Assembly: GCA_023424235.1 (NCBI GenBank)
Contig: JAFAEB010000165.1
Location: 1-13,264 of the forward strand
DNA: 13,264 nucleotides
DNA from: Bacillota bacterium
GTDB taxonomy: Bacteria; Bacillota; Clostridia; Lachnospirales; Lachnospiraceae
Direction: 5' to 3'
Every line of letters starts with the position of its first letter. Position 1 is the first letter of the stretch. Shown one piece after another: positions 1 through 5,769 of the stretch. A model generated the notes under the pieces. It was not told the origin of the DNA, did no database searches, and saw only the letters and a list, made by a program, of their open reading frames with translations. The position numbers were made by a program, and so were the translations under genes.

Positions 1-242
1 GCTCCATAGAAACGAGCTGCAATAACAGCAAATCCATTGGTAATACCTATTAAAAAACCTACAATTAAATCACTAATTGGTGTAACAGAAGCAACGGATG
101 CAAGTGCATTGTCTCCTAAAAGTCTACCGATGACCCAAGTATCGGTTAATCCATAAAATAATTGAATGATTTGACCAATTAAGATAGGGATTGCAAATTG
201 TAATAATACTTTACTAATGTTGCCTTTCGTTAAATCTTTCAT
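1..242 (-). CDS. MATE family efflux transporter, N-terminal part (runs off the window)
   Basis: Reading leftwards from an ATG at 242, the first 80 codons give a protein starting MKDLTKGNISKVLLQFAIPI, followed by a Q-x-x-Q-L-F-Y-G-L-T-D-T stretch and a hydrophobic segment ending in A-A-R-F-Y-G. This is the usual opening of MATE (NorM/DinF-type) multidrug/toxin exporters: a short cytosolic N-terminus, helix TM1, the loop that resembles 'Y-N-x-x-D-x-x-x-V-G' and TM2. Family members are about 440-460 residues with 12 membrane helices and export drugs using H+ or Na+, so roughly five sixths of this gene lies outside the window. The start is supported by an AAGGAA ribosome site (250-255), seven bases upstream, and by a promoter-like pair further upstream. 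It is divergent from the next gene. The substrate cannot be told from this fragment. Confidence 0.88.
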   Translation of the reverse strand, partial: MKDLTKGNISKVLLQFAIPILIGQIIQLFYGLTDTWVIGRLLGDNALASVASVTPISDLIVGFLIGITNGFAVIAARFYG

Positions 243-269
243 TTGTATGTTCCTTATATTTTTTTCTAT

Positions 270-298
270 ATTATAATGTACATACATAAAAGTAGCAA
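270..298 (-). promoter_or_regulatory. Probable sigma-A promoter for the MATE gene
   Basis: On the minus strand there is a perfect TATAAT (270-275) preceded, after exactly 17 bases, by TTGCTA (293-298, four of six matches to TTGACA). Transcription would begin near 263, giving a short leader of about 20 bases before the AAGGAA site. Confidence 0.55.
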
Positions 299-370
299 GA
301 TTGGAAAAGAGAAATACAGAAAGAAAATTTAGTAAAAGTATAGAAAGTATAATATAGTTAAAATAAAAAA

Positions 371-512
371 AAATATAGAAAAATATAGAGTGAAAGCTAT
401 AGCATGAAAAAAATATAGAAAAATATAGAAAAATATAGAGTGAAAGCTATAGTATGAAAAAAATATACAAAAACATAGAAAAAAATATTGAATGAAAACT
501 ATAAAATAATAG
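371..512. repeat. About 50-bp tandem repeat, roughly 2.7 copies
   Basis: Positions 371-410 recur at 421-460 with one difference (agcatg versus agtatg). Positions 411-430 recur more loosely at 461-480. A third, decayed copy runs to about 512, with tgaaagctat appearing as tgaaaactat. Each unit is built from 10-bp submotifs of the form AAATATAGAA plus a GTGAAAGCTATAG core holding the palindrome CTATAG. No unique spacers separate the copies, so this is a minisatellite and not a CRISPR array. Confidence 0.8.
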
Positions 513-540
513 CTAGATTATAAACTACTAGTACTATTAA

Positions 541-569
541 TTTACATAGGCATCTTACATAATTATAAT
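541..569 (+). promoter_or_regulatory. Probable sigma-A promoter for the YyaL-family gene
   Basis: TTTACA (541-546) and a perfect TATAAT (564-569) are separated by exactly 17 bases. Transcription would start near 576, giving a leader of about 58 bases to the ATG at 634. Confidence 0.65.
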
Positions 570-620
570 TTCCAAATATATTGGAATAATAGTAAAATAA
601 ACTATTTTGGATATCAAAAA

Positions 621-626
621 AAGGAG
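621..626 (+). promoter_or_regulatory. Ribosome binding site that fixes the YyaL-family start
   Basis: AAGGAG lies seven bases upstream of the ATG at 634. A longer open frame begins with TTG at 607, but that start would put this ribosome site inside the coding region, so 634 is preferred. Confidence 0.8.
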
Positions 627-633
627 TGGGAAC

Positions 634-2721
634 ATGAATACAAGCAGGCAAGTAACAGAGAAAAAAGGAACAACAAAAAATACGAATAAATTAATACATG
701 AAAAATCACCTTACCTATTACAGCACGCTTACAATCCTGTAAACTGGTATCCATGGGGAATGGATGCATTCGAACTTGCAAAAAGAGAAAATAAGCCAAT
801 ATTTCTCTCCATTGGTTATTCCACTTGCCATTGGTGTCATGTGATGGAGGAAGAATCCTTTGAAGATGAGGAAGTTGCGAAATACTTAAATGAGTATTTT
901 GTAGCAATAAAAGTGGATAAAGAAGAGAGACCTGATATTGATAGTATATACATGAGTGTATGCCAAAAGCTAACAGGAAGTGGTGGTTGGCCACTTACTA
1001 TTTTTATGATGCCTGATCAAAGACCTTTCTTTGCTGGTACTTATTTTCCTAAGAATTCGAAACCCTATATGACTGGACTTATGGATTTACTTCGAGCAGT
1101 AACAGATAAGTGGGAGAATGAAAGAAAAGATTTAGAGCATTCTGCTAATTTTATAACGGATGCAATAAAAAGTGAGGATAAGCTTAATACTTCTGGAGAA
1201 GTAAGTGGGATAACAAAAAAAATAATAAATCGTGGAGGGAATGCTTTAATCGCTCATTTTGATCGTGAGTATGGCGGTTTTGGAAAAGCACCTAAATTCC
1301 CAACACCACATCATTTAATGTTTTTGCTGCGTTATGCCATTGCCCAATCCAGTGACGAAGGAATTCATGTTGTGGAGAGAACCTTAGATGGAATGTATTT
1401 AGGTGGACTATATGATCATATAGGCTATGGATTTTCAAGGTATTCTACAGACAAAGAGTGGCTTGTACCTCATTTTGAAAAAATGCTATATGATAATGGC
1501 TTACTTATCTTAGCTTATTTAGAAGCATATCAATTTAGAAAAAATGATGTTTATAAAGAAATTGCCATTCGAACTATGGATTATGTAATGAGGGAGTTAA
1601 AAAGCGAAGAAGGTGGCTTTTACTGTGCCCAGGATGCTGACAGTGAAGGGGTAGAAGGAAAATATTATGTCTTTACTCAAGAAGAGATTATTAATCTTTT
1701 AGGGAAAGAGAAAGGAAATCAATTCAATAAATATTATCACATAACAAGAAAAGGTAATTTTGAAGGAGCCAATATCCCTAACAGACTTCATATGGATGGA
1801 AATACGGATCATGAATTTTTAGATAATGAAATAAATGAATTAAACAAAATTGTATATGAATACCGTTTAAAAAGATATCCACTGCATAAGGACGATAAAA
1901 TATTAACTTCTTGGAATGGTATCATGATTGCCGCATTTAGCTATGCATATAAAGTACTAAGAGATGAACGATATATCTCAGTAGCAAAAAAAGCAGAAAA
2001 CTTTATTTATGAAAATTTAAATAAAGATGGTAAACTCTTTGTTCATTACCGTGAGCATACAGCAACTGGACATGGACATGTAGATGATTATGCTTATTAT
2101 ATCTATGCTTTAATAAAATTATATGAAGCTACCTTTGAGGTGAAATATCTAAAGAGAGCCTTAGAGTTTCATGAGATATTTGTGAATGAATTCTTTGACC
2201 AAGAAGAAGGTGGCTTTTATTTTTACAGTAAAGATGGAGAAACATTAATTCATCGTCCGAAAGAAATATATGATAGTGCGATTCCATCTGGTAATTCAGT
2301 GGCTTTATATAATATAATCAAATTATCAAGGTATATAGGAAGTAAGGAGTTAATTGAACTTAAAGATAAACAGATGTCATTTATGGCCAAAGGAGTTAGT
2401 GAATATCCAAGTGGACATTCCTTTGCTATTATGGCTGGGATGCTTGAGACTCATGGAACAAAGGAACTCATATGCCTTTTAAATGATGAGGTAGAAACAA
2501 TGGAGTTAAAAAATTTACTATCTAATTTATTTATTCCTAATTTGCTTGTTATTGTTAAGGATAAAAAGAATAAGGAAGAGATAGAGAAGGTGATACCATA
2601 TTTAAAAGATTATCCTATGGATGGCAAGTTACCAGTCTTTTATTTATGTGAAAACTATAGTTGTAAAGCACCTGTTTATGATTTTAATAAATTAAAAAAA
2701 ATGCTAATAGAATTAACCTAA
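634..2721 (+). CDS. yyaL: YyaL/SSP411 family protein (thioredoxin-like domain plus six-hairpin glycosidase-like domain)
   Basis: This 695-residue protein belongs to the conserved YyaL family (DUF255; human relative SPATA20/SSP411). An N-terminal thioredoxin-like domain (about residues 20-180) carries the hallmark H-E-K-S-P-Y-L-L-Q-H and N-P-V-N-W-Y-P-W motifs and a redox-type C65-H-W-C68 followed by H-V-M-E-E-E-S-F. The rest, from about 195 to 600, is an alpha/alpha-barrel domain like N-acylglucosamine 2-epimerase, with repeated G-G-F-Y and G-G-L-Y-D-H motifs and the family's L-T-S-W-N-G. The C-terminus keeps the usual C-E-N-Y-S-C pair. Length matches the family. There is no signal peptide, so it is probably cytosolic. 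The reaction and substrate are not established for the family; thiol-redox or sugar-related chemistry is inferred from the folds. It has its own promoter (541-569) and appears monocistronic. The start at 634 is set by AAGGAG at 621-626. Confidence 0.93.
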   Translation: MNTSRQVTEKKGTTKNTNKLIHEKSPYLLQHAYNPVNWYPWGMDAFELAKRENKPIFLSIGYSTCHWCHVMEEESFEDEEVAKYLNEYFVAIKVDKEERPDIDSIYMSVCQKLTGSGGWPLTIFMMPDQRPFFAGTYFPKNSKPYMTGLMDLLRAVTDKWENERKDLEHSANFITDAIKSEDKLNTSGEVSGITKKIINRGGNALIAHFDREYGGFGKAPKFPTPHHLMFLLRYAIAQSSDEGIHVVERTLDGMYLGGLYDHIGYGFSRYSTDKEWLVPHFEKMLYDNGLLILAYLEAYQFRKNDVYKEIAIRTMDYVMRELKSEEGGFYCAQDADSEGVEGKYYVFTQEEIINLLGKEKGNQFNKYYHITRKGNFEGANIPNRLHMDGNTDHEFLDNEINELNKIVYEYRLKRYPLHKDDKILTSWNGIMIAAFSYAYKVLRDERYISVAKKAENFIYENLNKDGKLFVHYREHTATGHGHVDDYAYYIYALIKLYEATFEVKYLKRALEFHEIFVNEFFDQEEGGFYFYSKDGETLIHRPKEIYDSAIPSGNSVALYNIIKLSRYIGSKELIELKDKQMSFMAKGVSEYPSGHSFAIMAGMLETHGTKELICLLNDEVETMELKNLLSNLFIPNLLVIVKDKKNKEEIEKVIPYLKDYPMDGKLPVFYLCENYSCKAPVYDFNKLKKMLIELT

Positions 2722-2734
2722 ATATGACATACTA

Positions 2735-2811
2735 ATAGAAATTGCAGTATCAAAATCTAAAACTTCATCCTAATTGTTGTGGAGTGGGATTTTGATAATG
2801 CAATTTTCTAT
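2735..2811 (+). repeat. Large imperfect hairpin downstream of the YyaL-family gene
   Basis: The arm at 2735-2757 is complementary to 2788-2811 over about 22 pairs with one bulged base and one mismatch. Inside, ACTTC (2762-2766) can pair with GGAGT (2781-2785). The arms start ATAGAAATTGC and end GCAATTTTCTAT. A T-rich tail is weak, so this may be a Rho-independent terminator variant, an RNA-stabilising hairpin or a small palindromic mobile sequence. Confidence 0.6.
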
Positions 2812-2941
2812 GTAGTTGTTATAGTTGATTATAAAAAATAATTATAATAAAGATAATAACATAAATAAGAGTCATATAACAGATAGCTTATAGTAGTTAG
2901 ATTATAACAGATGGATATATAACTTAGGATAAAAGAAGATA

Positions 2942-2986
2942 TATTCATAGAAAATGGATACATAGAAACTAGATACATAGAAAAGA
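2942..2986 (+). repeat. 15-bp tandem repeat before the glycosylase gene
   Basis: GATACATAGAAA occurs at 2957-2968 and again at 2972-2983, a 15-base period. A degenerate copy (CATAGAAA at 2946-2953) is in the same phase. The repeat runs directly into the AGAGG ribosome site of the DNA glycosylase gene. Confidence 0.7.
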
Positions 2987-2993
2987 GGCGTGT

Positions 2994-3596
2994 ATGAAAT
3001 TAGAACGTGATTTTTATCTTAGGGATGGAGTTGTTGTGGCAAAGGAATTATTAGGCAAAATACTGGTACATCATAGTAAAGATGGCGTAGTCAAAGGTAG
3101 AATTGTAGAAGTGGAAGCCTATATGGGTGAAGTAGACAAGGGATCTCATTCCTATAAGGATAAGGGGAAGCAAAATGGACGAACTATGATTCAATATGGT
3201 GAAGGAGGATACGCTTACATCTATATGATATATGGGATGTATTATTGTATGAATGTAGTAGCCAATACAAGCAATGTTCCTGAAGCTGTTTTAATTCGTG
3301 GTATTGAGCCTCTTTATGGAATAGATTTAATGAAGAAACGAAGAGGGATGGATAAAGTTAAAAATTTATGTAATGGTCCCGGAAAGCTATGTATTGCTTT
3401 TGGCATAGATAAGTCCAATTATGGTATGGATTTATGTGGAGATACCCTATATATTGAAGAGCCTGAAAGGAAAGAGAATTTTGAGATTGTAGCAAGCAAA
3501 AGAATCAATATTGACTACGCAGAAGAAGCTAAAGATTACCTGTATCGATTTTCGATTAAAAATTCTAAATATATTTCTGTTCCAATAAAAGAATAG
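2994..3596 (+). CDS. DNA-3-methyladenine glycosylase, AAG/MPG family
   Basis: This 200-residue monofunctional DNA glycosylase is of the AAG/MPG type. It flips out and excises alkylated or deaminated purines such as 3-methyladenine and hypoxanthine, starting base-excision repair in the cytosol. Residues that can be matched by eye to human AAG are the general base E41 with Y43 in the E-A-Y motif, H52 (S-H-S), Y77, N87 in Y-Y-C-M-N, and R102 in L-I-R-G-I-E-P. The C-N-G-P-G-K-L-C segment (125-133) is also conserved. Length is normal for bacterial members, which lack the eukaryotic N-terminal extension. The ATG at 2994 has AGAGG (2982-2986) seven bases upstream. The gene stands alone between the yyaL-type gene and the M-box leader; no clear promoter could be picked in the AT-rich stretch before it. 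Confidence 0.95.
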   Translation: MKLERDFYLRDGVVVAKELLGKILVHHSKDGVVKGRIVEVEAYMGEVDKGSHSYKDKGKQNGRTMIQYGEGGYAYIYMIYGMYYCMNVVANTSNVPEAVLIRGIEPLYGIDLMKKRRGMDKVKNLCNGPGKLCIAFGIDKSNYGMDLCGDTLYIEEPERKENFEIVASKRINIDYAEEAKDYLYRFSIKNSKYISVPIKE

Positions 3597-3663
3597 ATTT
3601 TCTATAAAAATAAAGAATAGTCAATAATTTTTAGGACTATTTACCAAACATCCTATCTGTTGC

Positions 3664-3692
3664 TTTACAAAAGCCTTAATATGAGGTAAGAT
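3664..3692 (+). promoter_or_regulatory. Candidate promoter for the M-box/mgtE transcript
   Basis: TTTACA (3664-3669) is followed after 17 bases by TAAGAT (3687-3692), predicting a start near 3699, about 23 bases before the riboswitch aptamer. A perfect 7-bp inverted repeat, CCTATCT (3652-3658) and AGATAGG (3689-3695), brackets this promoter and could be an operator or chance. Confidence 0.4.
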
Positions 3693-3721
3693 AGGTATAC
3701 AAAAGAATATCTTAACATTAC

Positions 3722-3885
3722 AAAACATTTTGTTAGGTGAGGTTACTATGTGGAAATACGCTACTACCCAGAAATGTCGAGAGACACCAACGGGTCAGCA
3801 GATTTTGTCGGATTAAGGCATTATCTAACGTAGCTGGATTTATCCTAAGCTGCATAGAGCTAAAACTAAGCGAGGGAATGGTTTT
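3722..3885 (+). ncRNA. M-box (ykoK leader) magnesium riboswitch
   Basis: The aptamer is recognised from its conserved core: GTTAGGTGAGG (from 3732), GGAAATACGCT, CTACCCAGAAATGTCGAGAGAC, CCAACGGGTCAGCAG, GGATTAAGGC, TAGCTGGAT and the closing GAGCTAAAAC segment. The order and spacing match the M-box of Bacillus-type mgtE leaders. M-box RNAs bind several Mg2+ ions, compact, and switch off downstream Mg2+ transporter genes. The closing P1 helix can be drawn between AAAACATT (3722-3729) and AATGGTTTT (3877-3885) with one bulge. An intrinsic terminator follows immediately and mgtE lies downstream, so this is an OFF switch by transcription attenuation at high Mg2+. Confidence 0.95.
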
Positions 3886-3890
3886 TTTAC

Positions 3891-3923
3891 AATCTCTCTA
3901 CAGTTATGTATAGAGATTTTTTT
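3891..3923 (+). terminator. M-box expression-platform terminator
   Basis: AATCTCT (3891-3897) pairs with AGAGATT (3912-3918). TACA/TGTA extends the stem inward after one mismatch, closing a GTTA loop, and a T-run to 3923 follows. A competing antiterminator is visible: GAGGGA (3872-3877), at the 3' flank of the aptamer, can pair with TCTCTC (3893-3898). Forming P1 at high Mg2+ would consume part of that strand and release the terminator. The pairing scheme is inference. Confidence 0.85.
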
Positions 3924-3951
3924 GTATTAAAATAATGATTAAAGGATGGTG

Positions 3952-4038
3952 ATGGCGATGGATGATTCCCCTAGACCCAAGTATTTGAAACATATAAGAA
4001 GAGCCGTAGCTGTCACTACGGCAGTATGGCTCCAATAA
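3952..4038 (+). CDS. 28-codon leader ORF upstream of mgtE (possible Mg2+-responsive leader peptide)
   Basis: A short frame opens after AAAGGA (3941-3946) with ATG at 3952 and ends with TAA at 4036-4038. In-frame ATGs at 3946 and 3958 are alternatives. The peptide begins M-A-M-D-D-S-P-R-P, continues with a basic K-Y-L-K-H-I-R-R stretch, and ends in a hydrophobic A-V-A-V-T-T-A-V-W-L-Q tail. It lies after the riboswitch terminator, so it is transcribed only when the switch is on. The mgtE ribosome site GGAGG begins on the base after its stop codon, a layout typical of translational coupling or leader-peptide attenuation. I do not recognise it as a known family. Its acidic/proline N-terminus resembles Salmonella MgtL, where such residues destabilise ribosomes at low Mg2+. 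The function here is inferred. Confidence 0.55.
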   Translation: MAMDDSPRPKYLKHIRRAVAVTTAVWLQ

Positions 4039-4043
4039 GGAGG
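4001..4043 (+). promoter_or_regulatory. Competing hairpins leading into the mgtE ribosome site
   Basis: A perfect 7-bp hairpin, GCCGTAG (4003-4009) with CTACGGC (4016-4022), lies in the end of the leader ORF. GAGCC (4001-4005) can alternatively pair with GGCTC (4028-4032). CTCC (4030-4033) can pair with GGAG of the mgtE ribosome site (4039-4042). The second and third pairings share 4030-4032 and the first and second share 4003-4005, so they are mutually exclusive. Ribosome position on the leader ORF could select among them. Confidence 0.5.
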
Positions 4044-4051
4044 TACTGAAA

Positions 4052-5386
4052 ATGAAGCAAAAAATAGTAGATATGATAAATAAGAATCAGATATCTAAAA
4101 TTAGAAATGAATTATTAGAATTAAACATTGTTGATATTGCTCAACTTTTAGCACAAATGGATAAAAAACACTTAGTACAAATCTTTCGAATTTTACCCAA
4201 AGATATAGCTGCTGGTGTTTTCTCCTATGTACCTAATGAGCTTCAGCTGCATATTATTGAGTCAATTACAGATATGGAAATTAAAGAAATTATCGATGAA
4301 TTATTCCTAGACGATGCAGTTGATCTAATTGAAGAGATGCCTGCTAATATCGTTAAAAAAGTGTTAAAGAATACAGATGAGGATTTAAGAATATTAATAA
4401 ATCAATTTCTAAACTATCCAGAAGATTCTGCTGGTAGTATAATGACCATAGAATATGTTGATTTAAAAAAGGAAATGACGGTAGAAGAAGCTATCTTGCA
4501 TATTAAAAAAACTGGTATTGATAAAGAAACGATTAATACCTGTTATGTAATTAATAGCAAAAGGATTCTTGAAGGAGTAATTTCAATAAGAAGGCTTATT
4601 ATGAGTAATGAGTCGGATATTATAGGTGATATTTTAAATGATGATGTGATATCTGTTAAAACAACGGATGATCAAGAGTATATTGCTTCGGAGTTTAAAA
4701 AGTACGATTTAACAGCAATGCCTGTAGTAGATAATGAAAATAGACTTGTAGGAATTATTACTGTTGATGATATTGTAGATATTATTGATAAGGAAAATAC
4801 TGAGGATATACAAAAGATGGCTGCAATACAGCCTAGTGATGAAGAGTATTTAAAGACAGGAGTTTTTACACTGGCAAAACATCGTATCGTATGGTTGCTT
4901 GTACTAATGCTATCGGCAACATTTACGGGTAATATAATTAAGAAATATGAAGAGGTCCTTCAGTCCGTTGTAGTTTTAGCTGCATTTATTCCGATGCTTA
5001 TGGATACAGGAGGAAATGCAGGTTCTCAATCTTCCACCTTAATAATCCGTGGAATGGCACTTGGTAATGTTAGGGCAAGAGATGCATTTAAAGTTATATG
5101 GAAAGAGTTAAGAGTTAGTATTGTAGTTGGTGCTACCTTGTCAGTTGTGAACTTTATCCGTATAAGTATCTTTGAAAGGGTAGATGTTTTAATTGCAGCA
5201 ACGGTATGTATTACTATATTTTTTACCATTGTACTTGCAAAAGTAGTTGGTGGTATATTACCGATTATTGCTAAGCTCGTAAAGCTTGATCCTGCAATAA
5301 TGGCGAGTCCTTTAATAACTACAATAGTAGATGCTTTTGCTTTAGTAATATACTTTTCCTTAGCTACTTTATTATTGGGTATATAA
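4052..5386 (+). CDS. mgtE: Magnesium transporter MgtE
   Basis: This 444-residue MgtE Mg2+ channel/transporter is close to the family's usual length of about 450. Residues 1-125 form the cytosolic superhelical N domain, with L-L-A-Q-M-D and L-F-L-D-D-A-V-D-L-I-E-E-M-P repeats. Two CBS domains follow (about 130-190 and 195-250; T-A-M-P-V-V-D and L-V-G-I-I-T-V-D-D are clear). A linking helix leads to five membrane helices between about 275 and 443. The pore signature P-M-L-M-D-T-G-G-N-A-G-S-Q (314-326) and the final S-P-L-I-T-T-I-V-D are present; D427 corresponds to the pore Mg2+-binding aspartate. In the family, the N and CBS domains close the channel when intracellular Mg2+ is high. Expression is controlled by the upstream M-box and probably also by the leader ORF. 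The start has GGAGG (4039-4043) eight bases upstream. A strong terminator follows. Confidence 0.97.
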   Translation: MKQKIVDMINKNQISKIRNELLELNIVDIAQLLAQMDKKHLVQIFRILPKDIAAGVFSYVPNELQLHIIESITDMEIKEIIDELFLDDAVDLIEEMPANIVKKVLKNTDEDLRILINQFLNYPEDSAGSIMTIEYVDLKKEMTVEEAILHIKKTGIDKETINTCYVINSKRILEGVISIRRLIMSNESDIIGDILNDDVISVKTTDDQEYIASEFKKYDLTAMPVVDNENRLVGIITVDDIVDIIDKENTEDIQKMAAIQPSDEEYLKTGVFTLAKHRIVWLLVLMLSATFTGNIIKKYEEVLQSVVVLAAFIPMLMDTGGNAGSQSSTLIIRGMALGNVRARDAFKVIWKELRVSIVVGATLSVVNFIRISIFERVDVLIAATVCITIFFTIVLAKVVGGILPIIAKLVKLDPAIMASPLITTIVDAFALVIYFSLATLLLGI

Positions 5387-5455
5387 ACGTTATGTCTTTT
5401 AAAAAGTTACCAGTTAATAAAACAAACAAACAAATAAATAAATAAACAAATAAAG

Positions 5456-5495
5456 ATCAGCCAGCATAACATAGTTTTATGTTGGCTGATTCTTT
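5456..5495 (+). terminator. Rho-independent terminator of mgtE
   Basis: A 14-bp stem, 5456-5469 with 5477-5490, contains a single G-U pair and closes a 7-base loop. TCTTT follows. The CAGCC/GGCTG core makes it stable in this AT-rich setting. Confidence 0.85.
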
Positions 5496-5506
5496 AAAAT
5501 TCACAA

Positions 5507-5537
5507 TTGTTAAATAAATAACAATAAATGATATAAT
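5507..5537 (+). promoter_or_regulatory. Candidate extended -10 promoter for the NifU-like operon
   Basis: TGATATAAT (5529-5537) is a perfect extended -10. TTGTTA (5507-5512) lies 19 bases upstream, longer than ideal, but an extended -10 tolerates this. It predicts a start near 5544 and an untranslated leader of about 225 bases. Confidence 0.45.
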
Positions 5538-5542
5538 ACTAT

Positions 5543-5755
5543 CATTTATAGATCACCTTGGTAAGGTTAGATATCGCTAACTATTTTTACATCATATGTA
5601 AATAGTAATTATTTATTAAAAAGCAAAAAAATGAAAAACTTATTTTAAAAAAATTATCAAAAACTATAGACTAATTTGTAGTTTTATGAGAAAATAGGTG
5701 CGATGCGATGTTAAAAAAATAACATTGCTGATGTACATTATATTTTTGTAGATTG
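5543..5755 (+). other. Hairpin-rich untranslated leader of the NifU-like operon
   Basis: Four stems can be drawn in succession. ACCTT (5555-5559) pairs with AAGGT (5563-5567). GTTAG (5566-5570) pairs with CTAAC (5577-5581). CTATTT[TT]ACAT (5581-5592) pairs with ATGTAAATAG (5596-5605). GCGATGTTA (5705-5713) pairs with TAACATTGC (5720-5728) around an all-A loop. The first two share bases and cannot both form fully. I do not recognise a known riboswitch class. Confidence 0.4.
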
Positions 5756-5769
5756 AAAGGAGTCTAGTC

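Larger units (their letters stand above)
243..633. other. Divergent intergenic region with repeat and promoters
   Basis: This is a very AT-rich gap between the divergent MATE and YyaL-family genes. It holds one promoter in each direction (270-298 minus, 541-569 plus) and a roughly 50-bp tandem repeat (371-512). No open frame of credible length with a ribosome site was seen on either strand. Confidence 0.7.
5387..5769 (+). other. Intergenic region between mgtE and the NifU-like gene
   Basis: From left to right it holds an (AAAC/AAAT)n tetranucleotide tract (about 5420-5455), the mgtE terminator (5456-5495), a candidate promoter (5507-5537) and a hairpin-rich leader (5543-5755). No credible small ORF was found; start codons here reach a stop within five codons. 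Confidence 0.65.

Noticed and set aside
371..512. Repeat array considered as a CRISPR
   Set aside because: Copies are contiguous without unique spacers, diverge progressively, and no cas gene is present.
607..633. TTG start giving nine extra residues on the YyaL-family protein
   Set aside because: It lacks a ribosome site, and a perfect AAGGAG lies inside this segment, seven bases before the ATG at 634.
614..994. Minus-strand open frame opposite the YyaL-family gene
   Set aside because: It is antisense to a clearly conserved domain, has no ribosome site, and its composition is that of a shadow frame.
3616..3641. AATAGTC/GACTATT hairpin as a terminator of the DNA glycosylase gene
   Set aside because: A perfect but AT-rich 7-bp stem with a 12-base loop and no T-run afterwards; too weak to call.
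5026..5229. Minus-strand open frame inside mgtE
   Set aside because: Antisense to conserved membrane helices of MgtE; no supporting start signals.
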